Positions 36,351 through 48,375 are shown, numbered from the stretch's first letter. The stretch is DNA of 64,000 bases from Polytrichum commune (GCA_950295325.1 OX485803.1:49551554-49615553), one strand, 5' to 3'. Numbers and translations: made by a program. Notes: a model not told the origin generated them from the letters alone.

Positions 36351-37658
36351 AAGGTGTGTGAAATCGTTGATCGCAACAGCGAATGAGCGAGTGGCAGGAC
36401 CGATGCGACCAGTCGCTGCCGCTGCTATAAAGTGATAAAAAAACTGAACCCTGTTGATGGGAGTCGCCGATTGGCCTCACCGCCAGCAGGTGTAGGGAGG
36501 CTATTATTGGTGTGGTGTGGTGTGGTGAGTATCCAAGTGCATACCACAACGGACATCTTGGCATGCAATGCAATGTGTATTATTAAGCATCTAAAAACAC
36601 AAACACACACACACACACGATAATGAAACTCTTCATAATACCTTCATGACCTCTACTATGATGTCGTAATCTTCAAGGGTTATTTAAAAAAAATCATCCC
36701 ATTGCTTCCCTCATTTAGCCCAAAATGTGTCTAATTCGGGTCCAACAATATCCATGGAAAATGATTCCAATGATGGTAGATATATGTAACTTGCCAACAT
36801 AATATAGTTTGGAGGGGTTCCATTTGTTGATGATCCATTTCAATATTATGAAACAATGGAGTAAACTTGAAGAAAAGAAAAGTGACCAACTCTAAGAACA
36901 ACACTAAGAAATATGGGGTACAACATGATGTTGGTGCAAGCTATGTGGGTGTAGAAGATGCATGTTTATGTTCTATGTCTTGTATTGTGATGTCATCAAA
37001 ATTATGTTAGCTTACATTTGTTTCATTATGACCTTATTTGCTTAAACAAGTCATGTAGCTATGCATTTGTAAGGAACATGTAGATTTCTTAAGAAGAGAA
37101 ACCTATAGTTTATTGAATTGAATTTAAATCCGCGTGCAAAGTTGGCTTTGCTATGTTATCAAACAATGGAGAAATGTTTAGTGATACCATAATATATGGA
37201 TAACCATGTGTTCTTATACATAGACATTGTGTGCATGTTACATTTGCATAATCCTTGAAACAATCTATCCATGTGTATGTTTCTTTGGCAATGTCTTGGC
37301 CTCTAATATTTTCATATGGACGTTTTTGTCCAAATGATGAAAGTTTAGAATGGTGGATAGTTGATGGGCATGCAAATGAAGTCTCTAAATTCGATTGCAT
37401 GGAAGTAGATGGCATGCATAACTACTTGTGAGAAGAAAAAAACATACAAGGTTTCATAAAGCTTTGCCAATTTCTTAAACCACAAATGTCTTGAAAATAT
37501 TGTGCATTCAAAAAACATTTTTTCACAAAATCCTTGAGAGCAAGAGATTTCCATTTCAAATATTAATTCTCATGATACAAAAGTTGTGGGCAAGGTCTTA
37601 TAGAGTACATTCATGCACTTTATACATGGCTTGGTCCTTATTGCACAAACAATTCATT
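36351..37658. other. No recognised gene
   Basis: CA microsatellite at 36600-36617. Frames on both strands lack domains. Confidence 0.35.
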
Positions 37659-37732
37659 TTGGTTGTCAATTGGGGGTATTTGGTTGCCAATTGCACAAAA
37701 ATTGCAACCAAAAACTCCCCCATGACAACCAA
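37659..37732. repeat. 74-bp imperfect hairpin
   Basis: TTGGTTGTCAATTGGGGGTA on the left pairs with TCCCCCATGACAACCAA on the right, and TTTGGTTGCCAA with TTGCAACCAAA, around an A-rich loop. Confidence 0.6.
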
Positions 37733-37866
37733 CATGATTTACTTTTGCATTTTCTTGCCATGAGTTGTAATGGACTAGTTGCAACATATGATTGAAGTGG
37801 GCAAGTTTTCTTCTAGTGTAACATTTCCATCCATATCATATATAAATAGTCATTTTGTACTCTTCC

Positions 37867-38209
37867 CTCGGGGGGGGGGGGCAGTGTGTTAAAAAGTTAA
37901 GGATATAGGTGCGAACAACCACTATTTTATAGGGGGTAATTACTTTCAATTCTCTTCTTTTTTTTACATGCTATCATTATGTGATTTTCTACTTTGACTT
38001 AATAGAAAAATGGCTTGCATTACTTATAATTCCAAATTACTTATTATTCCATACCCTATAGTACTTTAAAGATGTCCAATGCCATTTTTGATACCCTATA
38101 TTACTCTTAAGTCCATTTATAAATTTTAGCCCCCATGTTTTTAAAATACCCTATCATTTGTTCGCACGTATATTGCTACTCCATCCAATGACTACCCCCC
38201 CCCCCCGAG
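37867..38209. mobile_element. hAT-type MITE with poly-G TIR, 343 bp, 8-bp TSD
   Basis: The element starts CTCGGGGGGGGG and ends CCCCCCCCGAG. It is flanked by the perfect 8-bp direct repeat ACTCTTCC (37859-37866 and 38210-38217). Inside, GGTGCGAACAA near 37909 mirrors TTGTTCGCACG near 38158. Eight-base duplications are typical of hAT elements. No coding. Confidence 0.8.
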
Positions 38210-38316
38210 ACTCTTCCTCTCCAATAGATCGTGAACTTACATGTGTTCATAACACCTAAAAATCTTGAATCCAAAGCTATGTGAATCTTGATTTATGTTG
38301 AATCCATATAATTGCA

Positions 38317-38324
38317 AGAAGAAG

Positions 38325-38354
<30 letters not shown>
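38317..38354. repeat. AAG/GAA trinucleotide microsatellite
   Basis: Twelve or so perfect AAG units. Confidence 0.95.
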
Positions 38355-38355
<1 letters not shown>

Positions 38356-38379
38356 CTTTGGTATGCCAAAGAATTTCAA

Positions 38380-39775
38380 TGGCATCCACTTTTCATGTTG
38401 ACTACAAATATGCGACGTTGCGGACACAACTATGTTTTTTTACACCACAAAAGAGTTTGTTTAACCCTCACCATAGTAACACAAATGTGCTTTCTATCCT
38501 ACATCCCACATCAATATCATTACACACTATTTGTTTGCGATTCATCAATACACAAACTATATCTACATGGCCTCCTATTCCTAACCCTAATGTTGCCACA
38601 AGCAAAACCTTCTCCGAAGTTGCTCCACCAAATTGCACCACCAAGCGCCAACCCCATAATCTCAACAAAGTCTCCATCACCAACCATCAGCAAGAATCTA
38701 AACCGATATGCTTCCTCTCAAATCATATGGAAACTCCCGAAGCTATTCAACAATACTCCTCACACCCACTATGAGATACATTGGCCCCGGCCAAAAGTAC
38801 ACCCAAAAGATGGAAAATTATATAGACACATGGCTCTCCAACACAAACATACACATAAAATGGTCAAATGTATTATGGACGCCCCATGGATTACAAGTGC
38901 ACAAGTGCACAAATAAACGAACCCTCGAATTTAGATATGGAAGATACTTTGGGAACTATTCAAAAAAGACACATCCTCAAACAAGACATGTCCCCGACAC
39001 AGAACCTATGCATAGCCCACCATAATAATATATGCATCCACCTACTATCATGTTGCACTAATAAACACATAAACAATCTAAGGACAAACTGACACAATAA
39101 AGCTGTACACACAATAGCAAAAACACTATTAGCCCACTCCACAACCCGGTGCTTTTCCCTAATCAACGCCGGTAACATTAAAGACCACATACCTGACAAC
39201 ACCATACCCTCATGGCTACTATCTTCCAAGATGTAATTGCCCAACTCGACTTAGACCTGATATATTATGCATTGTAGGAGCCCCACCCATAACTAAACCA
39301 CTCTTCACACCCAACCCAAACCTCAAAGTACAAATAATTGAATTCACTTACTATAATGATAGATTCCCCGCATAAGCCATTGACTAATTTTTTTACAAAT
39401 ACACCACTCTAAGCCCTAAACCCTATCCCAACTAAGATGGATTATACTACCACCCATTAGGATCATGGTAGGAATAAGGGGCACTATACACATAACAAGT
39501 GTTAAACTCCTCCAAGACCTACAAATTCCCAAACCCCAAAATCCATAAACTAATGGAATCCTTCTTCCAAATGCTACAAGGTACCTACCATACATAATCG
39601 TAAACAAAAAGGAAATTAGAAAAGAAATAAGCTTGGTCCCACTTGACTAAACACACTTACTACCACTAAAACCCCAAACTAACATAAGACACATAGCCCT
39701 AACACTAACCATACAACCCACCTATGAAAATAGGCACTACGCCATCCCCACTCTCACGCTCACACGGACATGAAA
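38380..39775. other. Strand-asymmetric A/C-rich segment, no gene called
   Basis: For about 1.4 kb the plus strand is rich in A and C and poor in G. Overlapping plus frames (38295-38774, 38395-38916, 38708-39025) and minus frames (38960-39244, 39416-39607) follow from that bias. None shows a reverse transcriptase, integrase or other domain that I recognise. Confidence 0.4.
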
Positions 39776-40309
39776 GGGAGGCAATGAATGAACATCGCAT
39801 GTCATGGTAAAAGACTTTGACGTTCCTTCTTGTTTTCTTTCTAATTGCAAACAAAGTCCACTTGCATGGAATACACCAAATTATTGTAAGTTGATATCAC
39901 CAAGCTTGGTTTACATAGCTTTGCCTTTATACCCTTGCATTTAGCGGGTTCATGTGTAGCCTTAAGTCGTGAGAAAGTACTTCCCTACAACTCTCTTTGG
40001 AAGCAGTGCTGCAAACATGAAGAAAACCATACAGATTTTTATCACATTAGGATACCATAAGCGAACCGGGCTACCAAACTTCTTAAGAGTTAACAATCAT
40101 AAAATATAGTAACATTTTGAAGCTTCACGCGTGGCAACATAATAAGGGGCCCTATTTGATCACTCAGTAAACATGAAATTCCTTCACTTTGAGTATGAAC
40201 AAGACGTAGACACGGTTTTGATTTGCCAATGATCTCGCACTAATTTTGTGTTTCATATGCTATGAGGAGTGGGTGCAAAGAGAAAAGTGTAGTTTTAAGA
40301 CCCACTTAC
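39776..40309. other. No recognised gene
   Basis: Unassigned spacer before the satellite. Confidence 0.35.
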
Positions 40310-41640
40310 CTTAGGGTGCCCAATGCATGTGTGTGCTTGTGAGATGCATGCTTGGTAGAGAGAGAGAGACAAAGTCAAGCTAGGTGAATTTGATTTGCCC
40401 CTTTTTGTAACGAGCTAAGGGAAGCCTTCTTGTTGTGCCTAGTTTCTAAAACCCATTTGACAAAATAATTAGATTTTGAGTTGACACACATGATTCAACA
40501 CAACTCTCAGCCAATGAGAACATGACATGTGGCATTTGAACTCTCAATGTTACGGGTTAGCATTATTCATTATGCATGAAGCTCACATGCTCGTAGGGTG
40601 CCTAATACAAATGTTGTGTGTAGGTGGACATGGCAGATGGATAAAGTGAGGCAAGGAAGGTCCCTTTTGCTTTGTCCCTTTTGTGACAAGCTAGAAGTAG
40701 TGTGTTTGGGGGAGGGTTGGCAGGCCTTCGAATGTAGGGAGCCTTCAAATGTCGAGGTCGATTAAAAAACCCGTGTGACAAACTAACGAAATTCAAGATG
40801 CCACACATAATTTGAGATAGACTCTTAACCAATGACAACATGACACATGGCACTTAGAAACCCACACATTGTGAGTTAGAATCATGAGTGATGCATGTAG
40901 GGTACCGAATACAAATGTTATTCATACGTAAACCTTGACAAAGAGATAAAGTGAGGCAAGGTGAAATTGATGTGTCCCTTTTTGTAACAAGAAGCTATGG
41001 CTCTATGGGGAGCCCATGTATACATGGGGCCGGTTCACACTATGGCCAAACTTCGAGAGGAGAAGCGTTTGGACCAATGAAAATGTAGAAATGTCCAAAG
41101 TCTGTCCTCTCGGCCTTCACACTAGAGGCCGAAGTCCAAAGGACATCGCCTCCAAAAGAGCCTAGGTGGCAGCACTTTTAGGAAGTTATGGCGCCAAGAG
41201 TTCGGCCTCTCGAGCAAAGTCTGGGTCGAGCAAAATGCTCGACCCAAACTTCCGTCGAGGGGCCGGACTTTTTTTTCATTAAAATATTCAAAATCTGAAT
41301 ATAGCTTCTCCTCTCGACATAGTTTGGTCTAGAAAAGTGACGCTTCTCCTCTCGACTTGGGCATAGTAGTGTGAACCGGCCCTTATATGTTGTGGTACAT
41401 CACCAAAAGCCTTGGGTGCGATGCAACACATAACTTAAACAAAATTTCAAAGTGGCACACAGAAGTGAGGTAGAGCCCATGTCCAATGATGCCATGACAC
41501 GTGGAGCTTGCAATGCTTGGTTAGAGGTATTAATTATGCATGGGACTGACATGCATGCATGGAGTGGTACCAGCTTACTAATACAAAGAAGGTAATAACA
41601 TAGGAGGCTTCAAGTGAGGCGAGGTGAAAATGGGAAAGGG
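40310..41640. repeat. Tandem array, ~300-bp unit, about four copies, interrupted by a MITE
   Basis: Blocks 'agggtgcctaatacaaatgt', 'ataaagtgaggcaaggtgaa', 'tttgtccctttttgtaacaag', 'tgacaaactaa', 'ccaatgacaacatgacacatg' and 'ttatgcatg' recur. Unit starts are near 40314, 40596, 40899 and 41561. Subtracting the 356-bp MITE gives steady spacings of 282, 303 and about 306 bp. Confidence 0.8.
41027..41382. mobile_element. PIF/Harbinger-type MITE inside the 300-bp satellite
   Basis: TIR GGGCCGGTTCACACTATGGC inverted at the right end (...GTGTGAACCGGCCC). The right flank is TTA; the left flank does not match, probably from mutation. Size and ends agree with 27296-27669. Confidence 0.7.
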
Positions 41641-43792
41641 AGGGAAAATGCCCCAAAGGGCAGCCTAGTTTACCGCCTGGGTCGGTGGGGCCTAAATTGA
41701 CGGAAAGGAAGGCGCGGAACAGGGCGGGAGGGGGAGATGATGGATGGGCGATGGATGCGTTACCAGTATCATCCACGGAATGCTCCTCTAGTCATCCGAG
41801 CCATATCTCAAATTGCGCCAGTTTCTTTTAGTTTTGGAAGACTCACTGTTGTCTCGGGGGGCGTGGGTCAGCCGGCGATTTTGTTGCTTTTTTTGTTTGT
41901 TGGTTGGATGGGTGCAGCTAGAAAGGGGGAGGAGGTGGAGGTGAGGAGGAGAGAAAGAAAGAAAGAAAGAAAGGAAAATCATATTGTTCAAGTGCAGCCT
42001 CCGTGGAAGCAGAAAGGAAAGCATTTTGTTTATTCAGGCCCCAAACCCTGACGGGGAGGCGCTGGCTGGCTGGCTGGCTGGCTGGTGAGGAGCAAGCACC
42101 AGGGGTTTTGTGTTGACTCGCAACCTCAAATTCACACAGATCGATGATGCACCTTTTGTTGATGTTGTTGATGTTGCTTTAGAGGAAAACCTCACGAAAA
42201 AAGAGCACGGCCTCACTACTACACGCACGCACGCACGCACGGCGGGCGGCCGCGGCTACGGGAACCGGAAGTTGGAAGACAGAGAGAGAGAGAAAGACAC
42301 ATACATACTTCCTTCCTGCCTTTCCTTCCGAAAGAGGCCAACGGTCGGTCCTTCTTTCAAACATTTGAAACTCGTCGTCATTTCGTTACTAAGTTAACTT
42401 ACGTTACGTTTCGTTGCGTCGAGTTGTCACTACTTCGGTGTCTTCCCCGTGTGCGGTAGGTTTTGATATTTTGGGCTGGGGAGGTGCGGTGGAGGTCAGC
42501 GGAGGAAACTGTAGAGGTGGCGATTTCCTCTAGGGAGGTTTTGGAGAGAGCTTGGGGGGATCTCTCTTCTGTGTGCGCGCTATGAGAAGATGGAAATGAT
42601 CGGGGAGCTGTGTAGAGGGAGGTCTCCGGGGACTTTGTTGTTAACGGAGACAAAGAAGAAGAAGGATGGATGCAACTGTAAAAATTTAGTAGAGCAGGAG
42701 GCCTAGGTTTCGGAGGTTTAACCCTACCGCATGTCTGTCGTGCTCCCGCGCGCGAGTCTTCCCTTCCCGCCTTGTCGGTTCACTACTGGCAATAATATTT
42801 GCAGGTTTTCTTCCTGGAAAGCAGACTTTTGAATTTTCAGTTCTGATGTTATGCATGGCCATGCTCCCCCTCAGCTTGGAAGAATAGTCGCCTTTGCCAT
42901 CACTGTTTCCGAGAATGAATCTGTGGCAGTTTGTTCTTCGACTGCGCCGTTGGTTCTTCCGCACTTCTCGGTTCCCTTGCCGCTTTTACCTGCATGTAGA
43001 ATTCCTTCATGGATTTTGAAACCAATGCCTCTCTAGCCTCTCGCAAGAACCTTCGGAAAGACGCATGTCCTAGAAGCTGGAGATTTTAAAAACGCAATGT
43101 TGGCACACGCATCTTTGTGAAGGTTTCTTCTTTGGCAGGGAGGAGTTTTTATCTAGAAGGAAAGCTCTTGTGCCTTATTTGTCACGTCCATTTACACTTC
43201 CGTCTGGGATAAGGGGACCGAGAACCTCTCTCCCTATCTCTCACTTTTCGTTTTGGAAGAGTCTCAAATCAGGCAGAGTGCCTCTATCGTGTTGTATGTT
43301 CCTCACTTCTGCTGTTTGAAGTGGAAAGAAAGAAGCAAGCGGTCTTGGCTTGCCCATCTATCAGTCAGAGGCATAGTGTGAGGGAGTATGTGATCTGAAT
43401 AGAGTGAGTTCGTTCTCCTTGCACTCTTCTTTCCATCCCAGCGTTTGCAACTGCCATGCAAATAAACGTGAACAGTCACTGCCGGAGTAGCCTTTTTAAG
43501 AACCTGGAAGAAAAAAATGCCATTGAGGCTGTAGCTGGTTTTGAGGAGGACCGCTTGAGTTTGCAACTTGCCTTGTAAGCACGCTTTCTTGTTAGAGAGA
43601 GGCTTTCCTAGAAGACCGCCACATGTGTCCTGTTTGCGTGTAACTTGCAAATAAGCTCTCTGTTGTGATGCTCCTGTGGTCGCAGTTTCCACGTGGCACT
43701 TTCGACCTGCCTTATGTATTGTTATTCTACCTGCATTCTGTAACATGAGCAGGGACGGTGGCACTTTACTGAAATGCGTAGGAAGAGAGAGT

Positions 43793-43831
<39 letters not shown>

Positions 43832-45007
43832 AAAAACTCAGAAGAACTCGTACGAATAGGAGTTGTATTGCAACGCCAACATGCAATTGCGAATGAAGAT
43901 TTTGTTGAAGAATGTTGGCTGACGGTAGGCAGGCTTTGTAAGTGAACCTTATCGAAGTTTCTTTTAACCTCCGACGAGAGTTTCTCTCTGTTGTTCCGGC
44001 TTTGGAACCTTTGAGTTCTGAGCTCTTTTCGTCGCGTGGGAACTACAGACTATGAGATAGTAAGGGTTCCTCTGAAGGATAACAAGCAAGGTGGTCTCGC
44101 TGTTTTCACATGGATTTTCTAGGTTATGGTCCTGTTCGTTGGTTATGCTGATATCCTGGAGGTTTGTGGAGGACGTCGGTAGAGGGTGTACGCTACATTT
44201 AAACAATGGACCTCCCAAAGTGTGTTGGTTTCTGTGCACAAGAAGTGAAAGTCATTTTGGATGCCCGAGCCTAATCCTTTTATCATCGCCTGTATGACCG
44301 TATCAGATGATAAGGAAAGCTTCTATGTGGTGCACCATAACTACCTGTTGTAGAGAATGTCGAAGCATCAGACGATAGAGCGGCCAGGGCTTTATTTTTC
44401 ATCTTGTGTTTTCTTTTATCTGTGCAGGGGGTAGAATCAACAATTCACCGCGTTTCAGGAAGGCTGACAAAATGAGTTTCTCAACGAGAACGACGTATTG
44501 GTAAGTAAAGCTCGAAGATTGCAGTGGTTTTTGAGCTGAATCACATACTAGTGTTATTGTCAATAGTTTTAGGAGTCTGATGAAGTTTTCACGATCACCG
44601 TCACCTCTGTTGAGACGAGAACGTTCCACGTCCTACGAGATTTAAGGAATGTTGGCCGTCGAGCCGATGCTATATTTTGGAAGACTATTCTCTGTAGATA
44701 TCGATAAATGGGTTCTAGTTACGGTTTGATCGGGATTGGCGTATGTTGGCGGCGTAGCATTACATTACAGGTAAACGTCTTAGGGGTGATGAAGGTGCTG
44801 AGAGGTCGTTTGCGTTTATTGCAGGAGTCGAAGGACACTACATTGAAGCAGTTTCTGAGAGTTCTGGCTGGGTGGGTTACTGGCGAGTCGACCACCAGAA
44901 GTAGTTGTTACGGTTTTATGAGTAGATAATCATGAAATAGTTTGGCAGGGTTTATAGAAATCAGGTTTATTGGAGACAGATACTATCGGGGAGTGCAAAG
45001 GTTTGAG
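41641..45007 (+). promoter_or_regulatory. GC-richer upstream/leader region of the AT-hook gene
   Basis: The composition shifts from AT-rich to GC-richer DNA with transcript-leader character. Microsatellites: GAAA (41951-41975), GGCT (42060-42083), CGCA (42223-42241) and GT/GA (43794-43830). Acceptor-like pyrimidine-AG sites occur before 42840, 44430 and 44964, so one or more 5'-UTR introns are possible, but I cannot prove the exons. Overlapping frames on both strands (for example 41737-42051, 42399-42653 minus, 43303-43764 minus) show no conserved domain and are not called genes. No convincing TATA box. Confidence 0.4.
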
Positions 45008-45703
45008 ATGGAGGCGGAGCCTGCAACTGTGCCGCCTGTGAAGCGGCGACGAGGAAGGCCCCGCAAGAGTGAAGTGGCTGGAGTAACCCCAGGTGGAGAG
45101 AGCGGAGGAGAGTTTGCTACTCCTCAGAAATCAACTGATCCAAACAAGCAGAAGAGGCCAAGGAAGAAGAAAGGAGAGACGCCAGGAGGAGCCCCTACCA
45201 TTGTGGATGTTTCACTGATTGGTCAGCAGGTGACCGGCGTTTTGGATGGAACCTTTGATGCTGGCTATCTGTTGAGTTTGAGGGTTGGAAATACGGACAC
45301 TGTATTGCGGGGTGTAGTTTTTGGTCCTGGGTTGTCTGTTCCAATCACTAAAATCAATGACGTTGCGCCGAGTGTCAAACTTGTTAGAAGAGATGATAAG
45401 TTAGTACCTCCTAAGCCTGTAGCGCCTATACCCTTGGCATTCATTCCGAGCCAACCTGCTGTTGTCCTTCCTCCTCCCGGTTCCATCCCCCCTACATCAG
45501 CAGTATTGGAAGCCGCAGCTGCAGTGCTTACAAATCCTGCGAGTGCATCGTCTACTGCACAACTACCAGCCACAGGGTTGTCAGCAGCTTTGCAACAACT
45601 ACCAGGTGGGGGTTATAACCCTGAACCAACAGCATTTGCCCATGTAGCTTATCAAAGTGAAGCTGTTCAGAAACCGCATGTCAATGTGCAGTCGGGGGCT
45701 TAG
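45008..45703 (+). CDS. AT-hook protein, METABOLIC NETWORK MODULATOR 1-like
   Basis: A 231-codon single-exon frame. Start chosen at ATG 45008 (MEAEPATVPP); the frame is open upstream to 44942 but without an in-frame ATG. Residues 12-20 are a classic AT-hook (KRRRGRPRK), which binds the minor groove of AT-rich DNA. A second basic patch, KQKRPRKKK (47-55), could serve as a nuclear signal. Residues about 70-115 hold the family block: GQQVTGVLDGTFDAGYLL, then RVGNTDTVLRGVVF and PG. The C-terminal half is rich in Pro, Ala and Gln and likely disordered. This organisation matches plant AT-hook proteins of the MNM1 type, a nuclear factor affecting primary metabolism in Arabidopsis; that assignment is from memory. 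It is the only apparently intact gene in the window, with no stop or frameshift. Confidence 0.85.
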   Translation: MEAEPATVPPVKRRRGRPRKSEVAGVTPGGESGGEFATPQKSTDPNKQKRPRKKKGETPGGAPTIVDVSLIGQQVTGVLDGTFDAGYLLSLRVGNTDTVLRGVVFGPGLSVPITKINDVAPSVKLVRRDDKLVPPKPVAPIPLAFIPSQPAVVLPPPGSIPPTSAVLEAAAAVLTNPASASSTAQLPATGLSAALQQLPGGGYNPEPTAFAHVAYQSEAVQKPHVNVQSGA

Positions 45704-46400
45704 ATATTCAAAAAAACTAGATGGATACTTAGTGGTGGAGGGTAGATGTTCTTGAGAACATCTATTGGTGTACAATCGTGCTGTTAAAACCCTATTACAG
45801 GGCTCCTTCCTTGTTTGAGAAGCCGCAAACCCAGAATATTCAGATTTCTGGCTGCTGCACGCTTAGGCATCCATCATCCATGTACGGTTTGAAGAAGTTA
45901 TTCAACTTCTACTGAAGGGGTGGCAGGAGAGGAATTTGGATGCTGCTTAAGTTATCTTGGTGACATTGTCTGTACAGAAAGCATGTTTGGGTGGGATAGC
46001 ACATGCTTAGAGTCAGTGGTCTGCTGAGTGCCTTAGAGCAGTCATTTCTCTTAGAAGAAGATTTTTTGGTTTGTAAATCACAGGCGGGAAATCAGGATCT
46101 TAGTTGTGGTGGTGGTAATGTAGCATCTTTCACTCCTTTCAACATTCAGACACATCCGCTGCTCATGCACAGCAGCATCTGGGATTCCGAAGGTGTCGCC
46201 CTGGCCTCTAGGAGAATTTTTTTGCTGTTCAATTCATGTGGGACCTTAAATAGTCAGCACGAGTTGTTGAGTTCTACGAATCTGCCATTGACCTTTATGG
46301 ACAATGCCTCGGTTTCATTTATTCTTGACTTCTGCATTGAATTGACAATCATTGGCTTATGGATGTGCAGTCATCAGTGAGGGGTAATGTGCATAGCATC
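45704..46400 (+). other. Probable 3' untranslated region and downstream flank
   Basis: GC-moderate sequence continuing the gene's composition with no frame conserved in character. The 125-codon frame at 46003-46380 looks accidental. The end of the transcript cannot be placed. Confidence 0.35.
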
Positions 46401-46645
46401 TCTCATGGCATCTTTCTTGGTCCGCTTGCTGTTGTTTTGACGCCGTTGAGAGTCACCTGGTTGGAAGCCAGCACCCGTTGCTGAAATGACATGATGTCTA
46501 TTGGCAACATCGTTGGCTTCAAGTGCTCGCTGGAACCACATACTGATTATGTTACCGTTCCATTGATACGTTCACTTTGCTGATCTATGTACACATTCAT
46601 TTCTTAGCCCTGCTTTTGGAGTTTTAGACCTACTATTGCTTTTTC

Positions 46646-47230
46646 TTATATCATATTGATATATGCGCCCTCCTTCCAAACGTGCTTGTAGAGGAGCTTC
46701 CTAAGTACATCAGTTAGTTGTGTCAGATGTTTGTTTTCTTCAATATCACAGCTTTGGAAAATCTTTTCAATGCTTTCCAATCTCTGCCTTTCCTTTGTGA
46801 CCTGTGGAGGTCTGGAGTCTGCAGGAAGATCTCGTTGCAGCCATCTGACTGAACTGATGTTCTCATCATTGGCAGACTCGCTGACAGGATCTGATCTCAC
46901 CTCCCATGCTCATCAGTGCCTGCCCAGTCACCCTTTTGAGAGGCCAGATAGATATAAATATAGAGTGCAAGGCCCGCTGGCTTCATGTCATGCTCACCAA
47001 ATAATGCCCTTATGGTGGTGTCTTTAAAAAGGTCGCCGTAATCAACTCCCCCCTGCAGGGACCGGCCTTGTTGTACCTACGACAACAACAATATTGCAGG
47101 TTTTTCCTGTGGAAGCTGCTTCCATCTCAAAACCTTCCAACAGGGGGACCTGTGTCTTTGCCTTTATATCACTCGCAAAAGAGGTCAGGTGTACCTCCAC
47201 TCTTGCTGACAATATCTTCACATTTATCAT
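46646..47230 (-). pseudogene. Possible minus-strand coding relic, unrecognised
   Basis: Minus-strand frames 47230-47042 and 46900-46646, with a readable stretch between them in another phase (VDYGDLFKDTTIRALFGEHD), have protein-like composition, e.g. TQVPLLEGFEMEAASTGK and TKERQRLESIEKIF. They need at least two frame changes to join. No family is recognised. Plus-strand frames over the same DNA exist too, so this could be chance in a GC-richer segment. Confidence 0.2.
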
Positions 47231-47335
47231 GTCCTCTCCTACGACTCCCTGGTAAGTTAGCCAGCCTGCTCAGGAGCCAAGGAACCTGCCTCTTACCCAC
47301 CTCCAATCAACACTTCCTTTATAATAGCCTTACTC

Positions 47336-47470
47336 AAATGACTTGGAGCCTAGTAATCAGGCCTAATTTGGTTGCTTTTCTTCATTGGATGCATAAGCTG
47401 AGTGCGACCTATAATGGATCCTACATCTCAACACTAGGCCTTCATAGCATTACTCAGTCGAGTCTGTATG
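47336..47470. repeat. Partial copy of a ~360-bp direct repeat
   Basis: 'caaatgacttggagcctagtaatcaggcctaatttggttgc' resembles 48716-48760 and 48388-48420. The rest is lost before the MITE at 47641. Confidence 0.5.
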
Positions 47471-47640
47471 TTGTGTGGGGTTGGGAATAAGCCAGATTCT
47501 ATTTGGAATTATACTTTGTTTATTCTCACAGCAGAGTGCTGTACTGGTGGAATCAAGTTTGAGAAACTCCAGTGAAACAATGCAATGATATTATTAGAAT
47601 GGAATGGTTGAAATCAGTTGAAGAATGTTACGGTACTTAA

Positions 47641-48375
47641 GACCATTTCACATACGAGCCAAGAGCTGTGACCATGAAATTGTGAGAGCCCAGAAGAAAG
47701 TGTCCAAAGGATGTCCCATAACACCTCCAAAATCATGTAGTGTGGTCGTGGACCGCAGTGTAGTGTGAAGCCATATGTGACCGGGCCCTCAACCAAATGT
47801 TACTTCAAGGAATTTCTATTCATACGGGTCCTCACACATGATAAAATCAAATAAATCAATGGCTGTGAGCATTTGGAGTGCCATGGTCTCCGGTTTTTGT
47901 GTTAGACCTATCTCCAAGAGGTGGTTTTTGAAAATAGTCCAAGTGACCATGGAACATGATTCATTTGATGCCATGTAGGATTCCACGTAGACTTTACATC
48001 CACCTTGCATTCACATACTTTGTTGGTCCCTCAAACGTAGTGTGAAGTAGCGAACTTGGACCAACTCCACCTTTTCCACCAATGAGAGTGCTTGCAGTGG
48101 AACGGTCACGGGCTCTTAGTCTCGTGTGTGAAGTGGCCTTGAGTCCTACTTCCAAGAGGTGGGTTTTGAAAGTAGTCCAAGTGACCATGAATCGTGATCC
48201 ATTTGATGCCACGTAGGAATCCATGTAGACTTTACATCCAATCTTTCATTCACGTACTCCATTGGCCCCTTGAGCCTAGTGTGAAGTGACCTTGGACCGG
48301 CTCCACTTTTTCGACCAATGAGAATGCTTGAAGTGCGATGGTCACATGCCCTCAATGTTGTGTGTGAAGTGGCTC
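47641..48375 (+). mobile_element. MITE, GGGCCACTTCACACA-TIR family, copy 3, with internal duplication
   Basis: Left end GACCATTTCACATACGAGCC; right ends GTGTGTGAAGTGGCC at 48136 and GTGTGTGAAGTGGCTC at 48375. 47641-48136 is the inverted counterpart of 34021-34527. 48140-48375 repeats the right half ('ccaagaggtgg', 'tagtccaagtgaccatg', 'ccacgtaggaatccatgtag', 'aatgagaatgcttgaagtg'), so a second truncated copy sits in tandem. Frames on the minus strand here are by-products. Confidence 0.7.

Noticed and set aside
38295-38916. Two long plus-strand frames (159 and 173 codons)
   Set aside because: One starts in an AAG microsatellite; both depend on the A/C bias of the segment and lack any domain.
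41027-41382. Perfect TWA target duplication for this MITE
   Set aside because: The left flank reads ATG and the right TTA, so the superfamily call rests on the TIR only.
42399-44239. Minus-strand frames of 84-153 codons upstream of the AT-hook gene
   Set aside because: No domain, no splice logic, and they lie across microsatellites in the probable leader region.
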